Shown here piece after piece: positions 20,391 to 29,423 of a stretch of 64,000 nucleotides of DNA. Location of the stretch: contig DLCG01000004.1 of assembly GCA_002480495.1 (NCBI GenBank), positions 62,001-126,000 of the forward strand, in the 5' to 3' direction. This DNA comes from Rhodobiaceae bacterium UBA7804. Its GTDB lineage: Bacteria; Pseudomonadota; Alphaproteobacteria; Parvibaculales; Parvibaculaceae. Numbering within the stretch: the first letter of the stretch is position 1; every line of letters starts with the position of its first letter. A program made the translations under genes and the position numbers. The notes under the pieces are model-generated. The model did no database searches and was not told the origin of the DNA. It was given only the letters and a program-made list of their open reading frames with translations.

Positions 20391-21245
20391 TTGTCACGCA
20401 TTGCCTATGTCAACGGCCGCTACCTCCCGCATGCGGAGGCGGGCGTTCATATCGAGGATCGCGGCTATCAGTTCGCTGATGGCGTGTATGAGGTTTGTGG
20501 TGTCCGCGACGGTAAACTGATGGACGAGACGCTTCATCTGGAGCGCCTTCAGCGCTCATTGCGCGAGCTGCGCATCGGCATGCCTGTCCCGCTACCCGCG
20601 TTGAGGCATATCCTTCGTGAAACGATCCGGCAGAACCGGATCTCGAACGGGATGGTCTATTTCCAGGTGACGCGCGGTGTCGCTCCGCGCGACCACCCGT
20701 TTCCGAAGGATGCGCGTCCTTCCCTTGTGGTAACGGCCAAACGCCTGAACGAGGGGCGGATTGCTGCTGCGGTCGCCAGCGGCGTCGAGGTGATCACCTT
20801 GCCGGATCGGCGCTGGGCGCGCCGGGACATCAAATCGATTGCGCTGCTGCCGAATATTCTTGCGAAGCAGGCCGCTCGCGAGGCGGGCGCCTATGAGGCA
20901 TGGCTGGTGGATGCGGATGGCTTCGTCACGGAGGGGTCCTCGACCAATGCCTGGATTGTGGACAGGGAAGGGCGGCTTGTAACGCGGCCTGCCGGTCCCG
21001 ACATCCTGAATGGCATCACCCGGCGAGTCCTGCTGGAAGCCGCCCGACGTGAGGGAATCGAGGTCGTTGAGCGGCCTTTCACTCCGGAAGAGGCAAAATC
21101 GGCCCGTGAGGCCTTCATAAGCGCCTCATCGGCCATAATTATCCCTGTGATCCGCATCGATGGCCAACCCGTAGGCAATGCGGTGCCGGGCTCAACGACG
21201 CTTCGTTTGCGTGAGGCCTATTCCCGCGTCGGCGAACTGTCCTGA
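20391..21245 (+). CDS. dat: D-amino-acid aminotransferase (fold-type IV PLP enzyme)
   Basis: 284 residues. Class-IV aminotransferase with EDRGYQFADGVYEV at the N-terminus, PLP-binding Lys148 (DIKSIALLPN) and the phosphate-binding segment VTEGSSTNAWIV. D-alanine aminotransferase is the closest assignment; branched-chain or 4-amino-4-deoxychorismate activity cannot be excluded. The start is TTG 20391 with GTAGGGAG upstream. It lies 29 bases after trkA. Confidence 0.88.
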   Translation: MSRIAYVNGRYLPHAEAGVHIEDRGYQFADGVYEVCGVRDGKLMDETLHLERLQRSLRELRIGMPVPLPALRHILRETIRQNRISNGMVYFQVTRGVAPRDHPFPKDARPSLVVTAKRLNEGRIAAAVASGVEVITLPDRRWARRDIKSIALLPNILAKQAAREAGAYEAWLVDADGFVTEGSSTNAWIVDREGRLVTRPAGPDILNGITRRVLLEAARREGIEVVERPFTPEEAKSAREAFISASSAIIIPVIRIDGQPVGNAVPGSTTLRLREAYSRVGELS

Positions 21246-21301
21246 GGCCTTTTCCATCCCGTTGGGGGGTGAAAACCGGTGCCGATCACGCTGATTTGCA
21301 T

Positions 21302-21321
21302 GTGCGAACTCAATTTCGCAC
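21302..21321 (+). other. Hairpin in the dat-hfq gap
   Basis: Seven-base inverted repeat GTGCGAA / TTCGCAC with a six-base loop. No T-run follows, so it is a weak end-of-transcript or leader structure at most. Confidence 0.4.
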
Positions 21322-21421
21322 TTGCAGCATGGTTTGAAAAAACCGACTGTATCTTGTGATAGCCGCAGCCCGCCTGTCTGTCAGTGCCACTTGGCCGGGG
21401 CAGGTGTGTGCCAAGAAAAAA

Positions 21422-21449
21422 GCCGGACCCGTCGCGGCATGTGTCCGGC
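21422..21449 (+). promoter_or_regulatory. Leader hairpin upstream of hfq
   Basis: Perfect seven-base stem GCCGGAC / GTCCGGC around a 14-base loop, ending 31 bases before the hfq ATG and not followed by a T-run. It would sit in the hfq leader RNA and could affect expression. The function is inferred only from position. Confidence 0.4.
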
Positions 21450-21480
21450 CCCACTCAAACTCGATAAATGGGGCCTACCC

Positions 21481-21729
21481 ATGAATGAGAAGACCCATAA
21501 CCTTCAGGATACGTTCCTGAACCACGTTCGGAAGAACAAGACGAACCTCACCATCTTTCTGGTAAATGGCGTCAAGCTTCAGGGCGTGGTCACCTGGTTT
21601 GACAACTTCTGTGTGTTGTTGCGCCGGGACGGCCATTCGCAGCTCGTGTATAAGCATGCGATGTCGACCATCATGCCGGCCCAGCCTGTTCAGCTTTTCG
21701 AAGCCGATACAAATGGTGATGAGGGCTGA
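21481..21729 (+). CDS. hfq: RNA chaperone Hfq
   Basis: 82 residues. Hexameric Sm-like protein that pairs small RNAs with mRNAs. Sm1 (NLTIFLVNGVKLQGVVTWFD) and the Sm2 motif YKHAMSTIMP are intact; the acidic tail is short, as usual in alphaproteobacteria. The start ATG 21481 gives the family start MNEKTHNLQDTFLN. A longer open frame upstream has no family similarity. It is followed by hflX, as in most proteobacteria. Confidence 0.97.
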   Translation: MNEKTHNLQDTFLNHVRKNKTNLTIFLVNGVKLQGVVTWFDNFCVLLRRDGHSQLVYKHAMSTIMPAQPVQLFEADTNGDEG

Positions 21730-21753
21730 CTGGACCTCCACCGCGAGACCTGA

Positions 21754-23175
21754 TTGAGCGAAGAGACCGAGGACAGCAAGACGACCCGCAATCGCGGAGA
21801 GAAGGGCTTTCAGGTAAATCCGAAAGAACCTGTGAGGGCCTTTGTGCTCGTGCCGTTGCTGAAGTCGGCCGAGCAGCAGGCAAGACGCGAGGGGTTTTCC
21901 ACCCGCTCTCCGGAGTCGCGGCTTGAAGAGGCAGTGGGGCTGGCCGCCGCCATCTCCCTGAATGTTGTCGGGTCTGCCGTTGTCCCGCTCGCGAAGCCAC
22001 GCCCGGCGACCCTTCTCGGCGAGGGCAAGGTAGATGAGCTCAAAGGTCAACTCGCCGAACTGCGGGTGGAACTCGTCGTGGTCGACGGCCCTCTTGGCCC
22101 TGGCCAGCAGCGCAATCTGGAACGTGCCTGGAAGGTCAAGGTGCTGGACCGAACGGGCCTCATCCTCGAAATCTTCGGCGAGCGCGCCCGAACGCGCGAA
22201 GGCACGCTGCAGGTCGAACTCGCGCATCTGAACTATCAGAAGAGCCGCCTCGTTCGCAGCTGGACGCACCTTGAGCGCCAGCGCGGCGGCTTCGGATTTC
22301 TCGGTGGTCCGGGCGAAACCCAGATCGAGGCCGACCGCCGCATGATCCAGGAACGTATCACCAAGATCGAGCGCCAGCTCGAAACGGTGAAGCGCACGCG
22401 CCAGCTCCACCGCAAGACGCGCCGCGACGCGCCTTATCCTGTCGTCGCTCTGGTGGGCTACACGAATGCCGGCAAGTCGACGCTCTTCAACCGGCTGACG
22501 GAAGCGGGCGTCTTCGCCGAGAATCTGCTGTTCGCGACGCTCGACCCGACGATGCGCGGTCTGATGCTGCCGAGCGGCCGAAAGATCATCCTCTCCGACA
22601 CGGTGGGCTTCATCTCCGACCTGCCGACGCATCTTGTCGCGGCCTTCAGAGCCACGCTCGAAGAGGTGCTCGAAGCGGAAGTCATTCTTCATGTACGCGA
22701 CGCCGCGCATGAGGAAACGGAAATCCAGAAGCGCGATGTTGAAGATGTGCTCGCCTCGCTTGGCGTCACGAAGGAATCGGCGGAAGAAAACGAGCAGCAC
22801 GTTGTCGATGTATTGAACAAGATCGACCTGCTCGAAGGCGAGGCGCATGACGCCGCGGTCAATCTTTCGGTGCGAGAACCGCTCACCGTTGCCGTGTCCG
22901 CGTTGACGGGCGAAGGAACCCAGGAACTCCTTGCCCTGATCGACCGCCTCATCGTCGATGAAGAACGGCACGTCCATTTCGACCTGCCCTCGAATGAGGG
23001 CGAGGCCATCGCCTGGCTTCACGCCAATGCCCATGTCCGCAAGCGGGAGGATGGAGAGGACGGCATCGTCCATCTGGATATCGGTTTGACGCCTCTTGTG
23101 GCGGGACGCTTCGAAAAGCGCTTCCCCGATCTCTCCCGACGCCTCGGCGAGGCGGCCGCCCACGCGGCCGAATGA
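21754..23175 (+). CDS. hflX: Ribosome-associated GTPase HflX
   Basis: 473 residues. N-terminal HflX domain, a Gly-rich GGFGFLGGPGETQIE linker motif, and a G domain with P-loop GYTNAGKST near residue 235 and SDTVGFISDLP (switch II). It rescues stalled ribosomes under stress. The start is TTG 21754 with GAGACC upstream; no ATG is available before the conserved part. The stop overlaps the next ATG by four bases. Confidence 0.95.
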   Translation: MSEETEDSKTTRNRGEKGFQVNPKEPVRAFVLVPLLKSAEQQARREGFSTRSPESRLEEAVGLAAAISLNVVGSAVVPLAKPRPATLLGEGKVDELKGQLAELRVELVVVDGPLGPGQQRNLERAWKVKVLDRTGLILEIFGERARTREGTLQVELAHLNYQKSRLVRSWTHLERQRGGFGFLGGPGETQIEADRRMIQERITKIERQLETVKRTRQLHRKTRRDAPYPVVALVGYTNAGKSTLFNRLTEAGVFAENLLFATLDPTMRGLMLPSGRKIILSDTVGFISDLPTHLVAAFRATLEEVLEAEVILHVRDAAHEETEIQKRDVEDVLASLGVTKESAEENEQHVVDVLNKIDLLEGEAHDAAVNLSVREPLTVAVSALTGEGTQELLALIDRLIVDEERHVHFDLPSNEGEAIAWLHANAHVRKREDGEDGIVHLDIGLTPLVAGRFEKRFPDLSRRLGEAAAHAAE

Positions 23176-24005
23176 CCATGGACGTTCTCGCGGAAACGGT
23201 CGCCCTGCTCATGAAGGAAGCGGCGGCGGAAATCGTGATGCCGCGCTTTCGCGCGCTTGCCGCCCATGAGATCGAGGAGAAATCTCCCACCGATCTCGTC
23301 ACCATTGCGGATCGTGAAGCGGAGCTCTGGCTTTCGCCGCGCCTTGAACGGCTTGTTGCCGGGTCGCGCGTTCTTGGCGAGGAAGCTGCCGCTGCGGCCC
23401 CGGCCTTGCTTTCCCATCTCCATGACGACACGCCGCTATGGACCGTCGATCCGGTGGACGGGACCGGAAATTTTGCGGCGGGGCGGGAGACATTCGGCCT
23501 CATGATCGCGCTCGTTGAACAGGGGCAGACACGAAGAGCCTGGATATACCTGCCCATCGAACAAGAGCTCGCCGCCGCAGAGCAGGGCGGTGGCGCTGTG
23601 TGGATCGATGCATCGGGCGCGCACCGTCTTGAGGCCGGCTGTCCCACCGCTAACCCAGCCTCGCAGCATGCGAGCTTCTACACCCGCTTCATGCCGGAAG
23701 ACTGGAAGAAGGGCATCGAAAGCTACGCCGCGAATGTCGGCTCCACTTCGGCCTTCCTCTGCTCCGCGGTCGACTACACGAATGTCGCGCGCGGTCGGCA
23801 CGATTTCATCACCTATCACCGCATGCTCCCCTGGGACCATGCGCCGGGTTCGCTCATCCTTCGCGAGGCGGGCGGTGTCGTCAGGAATCTTGAAACGGAC
23901 GAGGACTACGCGCCGAGAACCCTCGAAGGGCCGCATCTCGTTGCGCGCGATGAGGAAAGCTGGGAGCGGGTAGCCGCGGCGATCCGTGAAGGAAGGGGCG
24001 GTTAG
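23172..24005 (+). CDS. Inositol-monophosphatase-family phosphatase (CysQ/SuhB superfamily)
   Basis: 277 residues. The metal-binding motifs WTVDPVDGTGNFAAG and LPWDHAPGSLILREAGG define the lithium-sensitive phosphatase fold. Possible substrates are inositol phosphates, 3'-phosphoadenosine 5'-phosphate or a sugar phosphate; the sequence does not decide. The start is coupled to hflX by ATGA overlap (alternative ATG six bases later). The 3' end overlaps mazG convergently by four bases. Confidence 0.88.
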   Translation: MTMDVLAETVALLMKEAAAEIVMPRFRALAAHEIEEKSPTDLVTIADREAELWLSPRLERLVAGSRVLGEEAAAAAPALLSHLHDDTPLWTVDPVDGTGNFAAGRETFGLMIALVEQGQTRRAWIYLPIEQELAAAEQGGGAVWIDASGAHRLEAGCPTANPASQHASFYTRFMPEDWKKGIESYAANVGSTSAFLCSAVDYTNVARGRHDFITYHRMLPWDHAPGSLILREAGGVVRNLETDEDYAPRTLEGPHLVARDEESWERVAAAIREGRGG

Positions 24006-24805
24006 CCCTTTCGCTCCTCGCGCTTTGCCTCGTTCCAGAGCGCGTCCATCTCTTCAAGCGTCGAATCTTCCGGCCGTTTTCCCGCCGCGGCGAGCTTCTC
24101 TTCGATCCGTCCGAAGCGCCGCCTGAACTTTGTGTTCGCACGCCGAAGTGCTGCTTCGGGATCGACATTGAGGTGACGCGCGAGATTGGCATAGACGAAG
24201 AGCAGGTCCCCCATCTCGTCTTCAAGCCGGTCTGCATCTCCGCCCTTTGCAAGTTCGGATGAGAGTTCCAGCATCTCTTCGTTGAGCTTGTCTATGACCT
24301 GTGACGTGTCCGGCCAGTCGAATCCGACCCGGGCGGCGCGGTTCTGCAGCTTGATCGCACGCACAAGGGCGGGCAGGGAGAGCGGCACGTCGTCGAGAAT
24401 GCTTGCCTGTTCCGCGCCCTTTGAGGCTTTTTCCTCCGCCTTGATTTCCTCCCAGCGTCCCTTGACCGACCCCGCGCTTCGCTGCTCCTCGTCGCCGAAA
24501 ACATGCGGATGCCGCCGGATCATCTTTTCGCAGATTGCGCGCACGACATCCGAAAAGTCGAACAGCCCTTCTTCCCTCGCCATTTGCGCATGGAAGACGA
24601 CCTGCAGCAGAAGGTCTCCGAGCTCATCCTTGAGGTCGTCCATGTCGCCGCGCTCGATGGCATCGGCAACCTCATAGGCTTCTTCAATCGTGTAGGGAGC
24701 GATGCTGGCGAAGTCCTGTTCGACATCCCAGGGACAACCGTCCTGCGGATCGCGAAGCCGCGCCATGATGTCGAGAAGCGCTTCGATCCCGCCCTTGTCA
24801 CTCAA
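24002..24805 (-). CDS. mazG: Nucleoside triphosphate pyrophosphohydrolase MazG
   Basis: 267 residues, two tandem MazG domains. The metal-binding EEAYEVADAIERGDMDDLKDE helix pair appears in the first repeat and a similar acidic pair (LEDEMGDLLFVYANLARH) in the second. It hydrolyses NTPs to NMP and pyrophosphate and is linked to nucleotide sanitation and the stringent response. The start is TTG 24805, supported by GAGGGAG about eight bases upstream on the minus strand. Confidence 0.94.
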   Translation of the reverse strand: MSDKGGIEALLDIMARLRDPQDGCPWDVEQDFASIAPYTIEEAYEVADAIERGDMDDLKDELGDLLLQVVFHAQMAREEGLFDFSDVVRAICEKMIRRHPHVFGDEEQRSAGSVKGRWEEIKAEEKASKGAEQASILDDVPLSLPALVRAIKLQNRAARVGFDWPDTSQVIDKLNEEMLELSSELAKGGDADRLEDEMGDLLFVYANLARHLNVDPEAALRRANTKFRRRFGRIEEKLAAAGKRPEDSTLEEMDALWNEAKREERKG

Positions 24806-24817
24806 GAATTTGCTCCC

Positions 24818-26236
24818 TCATTCCGCGGGTCTGTCGGCGACACCGCCCGATGTGCCGACCTGCGCCACCGCGGCGGCGGCGTCGCTTGCGTGATGAGGCG
24901 CATGCTCGCCATCCCGCTCCCGGATACGCTGGCGCAGTTCTTCCTGCGCGCCGCGGTCGAGCGGAAACCGCCACATGACGATGGCGGCCGCCAGCATCAC
25001 GATCGAGGGCAGGGTGACATACATCGCCATGAACTGATTGAGCGTCTCGGGCGTGTTCGTGCCGCCCGGCGTGAACTGGATCAGATCGAGCAGCGGGTAG
25101 GTGATGCCGACGGCAAGCGCGGCGCCCACTTTCGCCGTCATGCTCAGCAATGAATAATAGAGTCCGGTCCGGCGCTGTCCCGTTTCCAGATAGTCGGTGT
25201 CGATCACATCCGCCATGATCGAGCGCAGCAGGAAGGATCCCGCGCCATAGGCGACGCCATAGAGCGAATTGCCGATGAAAAGCCACCAGAATTCCCCGCG
25301 CGGAAAGAACACGACGAGCGGCAGCGTCACAGCGCCATAGACCATCGCAATGGCGAGCGTCTTGTGCTTCCCCGCCCAGTGGCTCATGCGAATCCAGGCC
25401 GGAATGCCGACGAAGCCCGCGATGAAATAGACGAGCAGAAGAAGGCTCGCCGATTTCGGCAGCTCCATCACATAGGAAGCAAAGAAAATATACAGAGAGC
25501 CGGTGATTGCCGGGGCGATGTTCACCAGCAGGTCGGCGACCAGAACGCGCTGCAGCAGGCGGTTCTTCGCGATGATCGCCCAGGCCCTTTTCCAGGGGAT
25601 TTGCTGATGCGGCTTGCTCGGAAATTCAGGCGTAAGCCAGACGGCCAGCCCGATGGTCACAGGCAGGAGGATGATGATGAACCATCCCATCGCCGCGATC
25701 TTTGCGGGGCCCGCGGCGGCCGCGTCGGACACCTGCTCGATCACGGCGGGCAGCGCCAGCACCGTGAACATGCCGAAGATCAGCAGGAATTCGCGCATGC
25801 CCTGAATGGTCGAGCGCTCGTCGTAATCCTCGGAGAGTTCCGCGCCCCAGGACATGTGCGAGATCGTGATGAGCGTCCAGCCGATATAGAGAATGAACAT
25901 CCAGCCTGCGAGATACACCCACGTCACAGGCGGAGAGGGCATGAAGAGCATATAGGCCGAAACGATGAGGATCGGCGCTGAAATCACGATCCAGTGCCGC
26001 CTGCGGCCCCAGCGGCTGGGGAAACGATCCGAAACCATGCCGAGAACCGGGTCGGTGAAAACGTCCCAGAAACGCGCCAGCATGAACACGGTGCCGACGA
26101 CTGAGAGGCTCAGCCCCATATCGTGCCCGTAGAAGGGCGGCAGGTAGACGACGATCGGAAGTCCGAGGGCCGAGATTGGGATCGATGGCAGCCCGAAGGC
26201 GCCGATTTGAAGACGTGTTACGCGACGTTGGTGCAC
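24818..26236 (-). CDS. MFS carrier of the glycoside-pentoside-hexuronide (MelB-like) type
   Basis: 472 residues, twelve predicted membrane helices. The MFS_2/GPH marks are visible: ARFWDVFTDPVLGMVSDRFPSRWGRRRHW between helices 2 and 3, and the DTDYLETGQRRTGLYYS loop in the second half. The family couples sodium or proton entry to sugars, but many alphaproteobacterial members have unknown cargo. GTG 26236 is preceded by GGGGGAAAC. It lies 12 bases upstream of mazG and may be co-transcribed with it. Confidence 0.88.
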   Translation of the reverse strand: MHQRRVTRLQIGAFGLPSIPISALGLPIVVYLPPFYGHDMGLSLSVVGTVFMLARFWDVFTDPVLGMVSDRFPSRWGRRRHWIVISAPILIVSAYMLFMPSPPVTWVYLAGWMFILYIGWTLITISHMSWGAELSEDYDERSTIQGMREFLLIFGMFTVLALPAVIEQVSDAAAAGPAKIAAMGWFIIILLPVTIGLAVWLTPEFPSKPHQQIPWKRAWAIIAKNRLLQRVLVADLLVNIAPAITGSLYIFFASYVMELPKSASLLLLVYFIAGFVGIPAWIRMSHWAGKHKTLAIAMVYGAVTLPLVVFFPRGEFWWLFIGNSLYGVAYGAGSFLLRSIMADVIDTDYLETGQRRTGLYYSLLSMTAKVGAALAVGITYPLLDLIQFTPGGTNTPETLNQFMAMYVTLPSIVMLAAAIVMWRFPLDRGAQEELRQRIRERDGEHAPHHASDAAAAVAQVGTSGGVADRPAE

Positions 26237-26408
26237 TCGTTTCCCCCAGACCCTGTATGGCGGCAGCTTGCGCTCTCCAGCGAGGGGTATCCCTGTCGTG
26301 GCGCATTTATTGATTATTTGTCAGTGCCGCTAAGGAAACCGATTGCGCTCCGCTTGTCCATGGGTTTCGCAGGGTCGGCGGGCCTTTTCCGCAATACGGA
26401 ACATGCAG

Positions 26409-27059
26409 TCAGGCGAAATTCTCGTCCGCTACGAAGGGGTTCGTCCGCCGCTCCACGCCGAAGGTCGAAAGCGGTCCATGCCCGGGCACGAAGGTCACGT
26501 CATCGCCGAGCGGCCACAGCCGCTCCCGGATGGAACTGACCAGCGCATTGTGGTCGCCGCGCGGAAAATCGGTCCGGCCGACCGATCCCTGGAACAGCAC
26601 ATCGCCCACAATGGCGAGGCGCGAGGCCTCATGGAAGAAGACGACATGTCCCGGTGTGTGCCCGGGACAATGCCGGACATCGAAGGTGAGCCCGGCAAAC
26701 TCCACCTTGTCGCCATCCTTCAGCCAGCGATCCGGACGAAAGGCGCCGAAGGCGCCGAAACCGTACTTGGCGGCCTGGTCGGGCAGGGCTTCGATGAGAA
26801 AGAGGTCGTCTTCATGCGGCCCCTCGATGGGGATGCCGAGTTCCTTGGCAAGGTCTCCTGCGGCCGATGCGTGATCGAGATGACCATGCGTCAGGAGGAT
26901 CTTCTCGATTGTGACGCCCAGTTCCGCAGCCGCTTGCTTGATACGGTCGAGATCTCCGCCGGGATCGCTGACCGCTCCGCGCATGTTGTCGTCGTTCCAG
27001 AGCAGCGTGCAGTTCTGCTGGAAGGGCGTGACGGGAAGAATGGCGGCCTTGAGAGCCAT
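26409..27059 (-). CDS. MBL-fold hydrolase (glyoxalase II-like, YcbL type)
   Basis: 216 residues. Dinuclear metal-site motifs are present: THGHLDHASAAGD, HCPGHTPGHVVF, VGDVLFQGSVGRTDFP and a C-terminal VPGHG. The short length without the glutathione-binding C-terminal domain of GloB points to the YcbL-like subgroup. A thioester or lactone substrate is plausible but not shown. It is divergent from the esterase-like gene at 27252. Confidence 0.88.
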   Translation of the reverse strand: MALKAAILPVTPFQQNCTLLWNDDNMRGAVSDPGGDLDRIKQAAAELGVTIEKILLTHGHLDHASAAGDLAKELGIPIEGPHEDDLFLIEALPDQAAKYGFGAFGAFRPDRWLKDGDKVEFAGLTFDVRHCPGHTPGHVVFFHEASRLAIVGDVLFQGSVGRTDFPRGDHNALVSSIRERLWPLGDDVTFVPGHGPLSTFGVERRTNPFVADENFA

Positions 27060-27165
27060 GACCGGAAACCTTTGTCTTGTGAATAGCGATGCCGGAAAGG
27101 TAGGGGCTCGCCCATCGCTTGTCGACCTTGGCGGCTCCGCTCAGGGGTGCTTTTGCAGGGGCGCC

Positions 27166-27179
27166 TTGATCGGCGTCAA
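27166..27179 (+). promoter_or_regulatory. FNR/FixK box upstream of the erythromycin-esterase-like operon
   Basis: TTGATCGGCGTCAA fits TTGAY-N4-RTCAA exactly. It lies 86 bases before ATG 27252, so a box centred at -41.5 would put the transcript start near 27214. The fixK gene 5.4 kb downstream is the obvious regulator candidate. The match is read from sequence; the function is inferred. Confidence 0.7.
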
Positions 27180-27251
27180 TGTTCGTGACGCTCCACCAAC
27201 TAACTTGAAATCAAAAGGCATTCCATCTCCCTTGGGAATGAGCAGGCTTTC

Positions 27252-28595
27252 ATGGCGGATTATCGGGTTGCCCACGAACATCGCCGTTCTCATCAGCCCG
27301 CACTGACCGAGGCAATAAAGGCACATTGCGAGGCTTTGCCATCGCCCGAGGCAGCGGAAGCCTTTGGCCGATTCTTCGCCCGGTTCGGCGATGCGAAGGT
27401 CGTGCTGCTCGGCGAAGCGACGCATGGCACCGCCGAGTTCTATGAAGCGCGCGCGGCGATCACGCGCCAGCTTGTTCGCCATCACGGCTTCAACATCGTC
27501 GCGGTTGAGGCCGATTGGCCGGATGCATCGCATATCGATCGTTATGTGCGCCATCATGCGGCACGGCCGGGGCGCGGTCCGGCTTTCTCCCGCTTCCCGG
27601 TATGGATGTGGCGCAACGAGCAGTTACTCGCCTTTGCCGATTGGCTGCGTGCGCATAACGAAACATTGCCGCCCGGCGCCCGCGCATCCTTCAATGGCCT
27701 CGATGTCTACAGTCTGGGCGAGTCGATCCACGCGGTCCTGAACTACCTTGAAAAGGTCGATCCGGACGCGGCGCGCATGGCGCGCCACCGGTATGGCTGC
27801 CTGACGCCCTGGCAGGAAGAACCGGCGGAATATGGCCGCGCCGTGCTTCACCGTGCGATCGACCCTTGCGAGGACGAGGCCGTGGCGCAATTGAGGGAAC
27901 TGCTCGCGCGCCGGCTGGACTACATTCGCGCGGATGGCGAAGCCTGGTTCGACGCGGCTCAGAATGCACGCATCGTCAAGGCGGCGGAGCAATATTACCG
28001 CATCATGTATCGCGGGTCGGTCGACTCGTGGAACCTGCGCGACCGGCACATGTTCGATACGCTTCAATCCTTGCTCGATGCGCGCGGGCCGGAAGCGCGC
28101 GCCGTCGTCTGGGCGCACAATTCGCATATCGGAAACGCCGCCGCGACCTCGATGGGCTGGCATGGGGAATTCAATATCGGGGAATTATGCCGCAAGGCCT
28201 TTGGCGGCGACGCGGTCGCCATCGGGTTCGGCACGGACAGGGGTCGTGTCGCTGCCGCAAGCGACTGGGGCGGGCCGATGGAATTCAAGGAGATTATTCC
28301 GGCACGAACCGACAGCTATGAATTTGCCTTCCGCAAGACGGGTATCTCGCGTTCGTTGACGGATTGGCGCGGCGCGGACAAGTCCGCTCTGGCGGAGGCG
28401 CTTCGCGAACCGATGCTCGAGCGGGCTATCGGCGTCATCTACCGCCCAGAGACCGAATTTCTGAGTCATTACTTCGAAGCCGTTCTTGCCGACCAATTCG
28501 ACGCCTATGTCTGGTTCGAGGAAACCGGCCCCGTGGATCCTCTTCCGGCCGGGCGCCCGCAGGGAGCGGCAGATACTTATCCATTCGGACTCTGA
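27252..28595 (+). CDS. Erythromycin-esterase-superfamily protein
   Basis: 447 residues, soluble. The catalytic segment LLGEATHGTAEFYEARA (active-site Glu/His), VEADWPD and AHNSHIGNA mark the EreA/succinoglycan-biosynthesis-like superfamily. Most chromosomal members are not macrolide esterases and their substrate is unknown. The gene is followed by a phosphoribosyltransferase 46 bases downstream, a recurrent pairing. A FixK-type box upstream suggests expression under low oxygen. I do not call it a resistance gene. Confidence 0.85.
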   Translation: MADYRVAHEHRRSHQPALTEAIKAHCEALPSPEAAEAFGRFFARFGDAKVVLLGEATHGTAEFYEARAAITRQLVRHHGFNIVAVEADWPDASHIDRYVRHHAARPGRGPAFSRFPVWMWRNEQLLAFADWLRAHNETLPPGARASFNGLDVYSLGESIHAVLNYLEKVDPDAARMARHRYGCLTPWQEEPAEYGRAVLHRAIDPCEDEAVAQLRELLARRLDYIRADGEAWFDAAQNARIVKAAEQYYRIMYRGSVDSWNLRDRHMFDTLQSLLDARGPEARAVVWAHNSHIGNAAATSMGWHGEFNIGELCRKAFGGDAVAIGFGTDRGRVAAASDWGGPMEFKEIIPARTDSYEFAFRKTGISRSLTDWRGADKSALAEALREPMLERAIGVIYRPETEFLSHYFEAVLADQFDAYVWFEETGPVDPLPAGRPQGAADTYPFGL

Positions 28596-28641
28596 TCATG
28601 GACTGGATGACAGGACAGACCGCGGTTGAGAGAGGCATGAC

Positions 28642-29325
28642 ATGGTCACCTTAAGGAGCGCGCAACCGGAACGTCTCTTCGAGGATCGCCGCGACGCCGG
28701 CAGGCGGCTCGCCCTTGCGCTGAAGCAATATGCGGATGAGCATCCGATTGTCCTCGCGCTTCCGCGCGGAGGCGTACCCGTCGCCTTCGAGGTTGCCAAG
28801 GCGCTTCGATGCGATCTCGATCTTCTCTTCGTCCGCAAGATCGGGGCGCCCGGCCAGGAGGAGCTCGGCATCGGCGCCGTTGTCGACGGTCTCCATCCCC
28901 AGCTCGTCATGAACGAAAGACTGGCGGCATTGACAGGCGCCAACCCGGACTATGTCGAAGAAGAAATGAAGCGGGAACTCGCGGAGATCGACCGGCGCCG
29001 CCTTGCCTACAAGGGAGGAACGCCTCCGCTGGAAATCGCCGGGCGCACAGTCATCGTCGTCGATGACGGCATCGCGACCGGCGGTACGGTAAAGGCGGCC
29101 CTTGCGGGTATTCGCCGCTCCGCTCCCGCCCGCCTCGTGCTGGCGGTTCCTGTTGCACCGGAAGAGACGATTGACGAGATGAAGGCCCTTGCCGACGAGG
29201 TTATCTGTCTCGCCATGCCCGAACCCTTTCAGGCGGTCGGCCTTCACTACGTCGATTTCACACAGACGCGCGATGCGGAAGTGATCGGCTTGATGGATCG
29301 TTCGCGCGAATGGAAAACCGCGTGA
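28642..29325 (+). CDS. Phosphoribosyltransferase-domain protein
   Basis: 227 residues. The PRPP-binding signature VIVVDDGIATGGT (about 137-149) and the type-I PRTase fold are clear. The N-terminal FEDRRDAGRRLALALKQY and LPRGGVPVAFEVA segments match the orphan PRTases often found beside erythromycin-esterase-like genes. The base acceptor is unknown. It is likely the second gene of the 27252 operon. Confidence 0.87.
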   Translation: MVTLRSAQPERLFEDRRDAGRRLALALKQYADEHPIVLALPRGGVPVAFEVAKALRCDLDLLFVRKIGAPGQEELGIGAVVDGLHPQLVMNERLAALTGANPDYVEEEMKRELAEIDRRRLAYKGGTPPLEIAGRTVIVVDDGIATGGTVKAALAGIRRSAPARLVLAVPVAPEETIDEMKALADEVICLAMPEPFQAVGLHYVDFTQTRDAEVIGLMDRSREWKTA

Positions 29326-29338
29326 CAAATCCGGGTTT

Positions 29339-29352
29339 ATGACCTGGATCAA
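29339..29352 (+). promoter_or_regulatory. FNR/FixK-type box upstream of the small membrane protein
   Basis: ATGACCTGGATCAA differs from TTGAC-N4-ATCAA at one base. It begins 85 bases before ATG 29424, almost the same distance as the 27166 box from its ATG (86), consistent with activation from near -41. Confidence 0.55.
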
Positions 29353-29423
29353 GGCGGCGGGCGGAGACTGGGCGCAATCTTCATATCCTCGGGAGCTTGA
29401 TTTTCACGCAGAGGAGGAGCGTC

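Noticed and set aside
21475..23163. 562-codon minus-strand open frame over hfq and hflX
   Set aside because: Antisense to two conserved genes; no motif.
27252..28595. Macrolide resistance gene
   Set aside because: The protein belongs to the erythromycin-esterase superfamily, but most chromosomal members are not macrolide esterases and the context (FixK box, phosphoribosyltransferase) points elsewhere.
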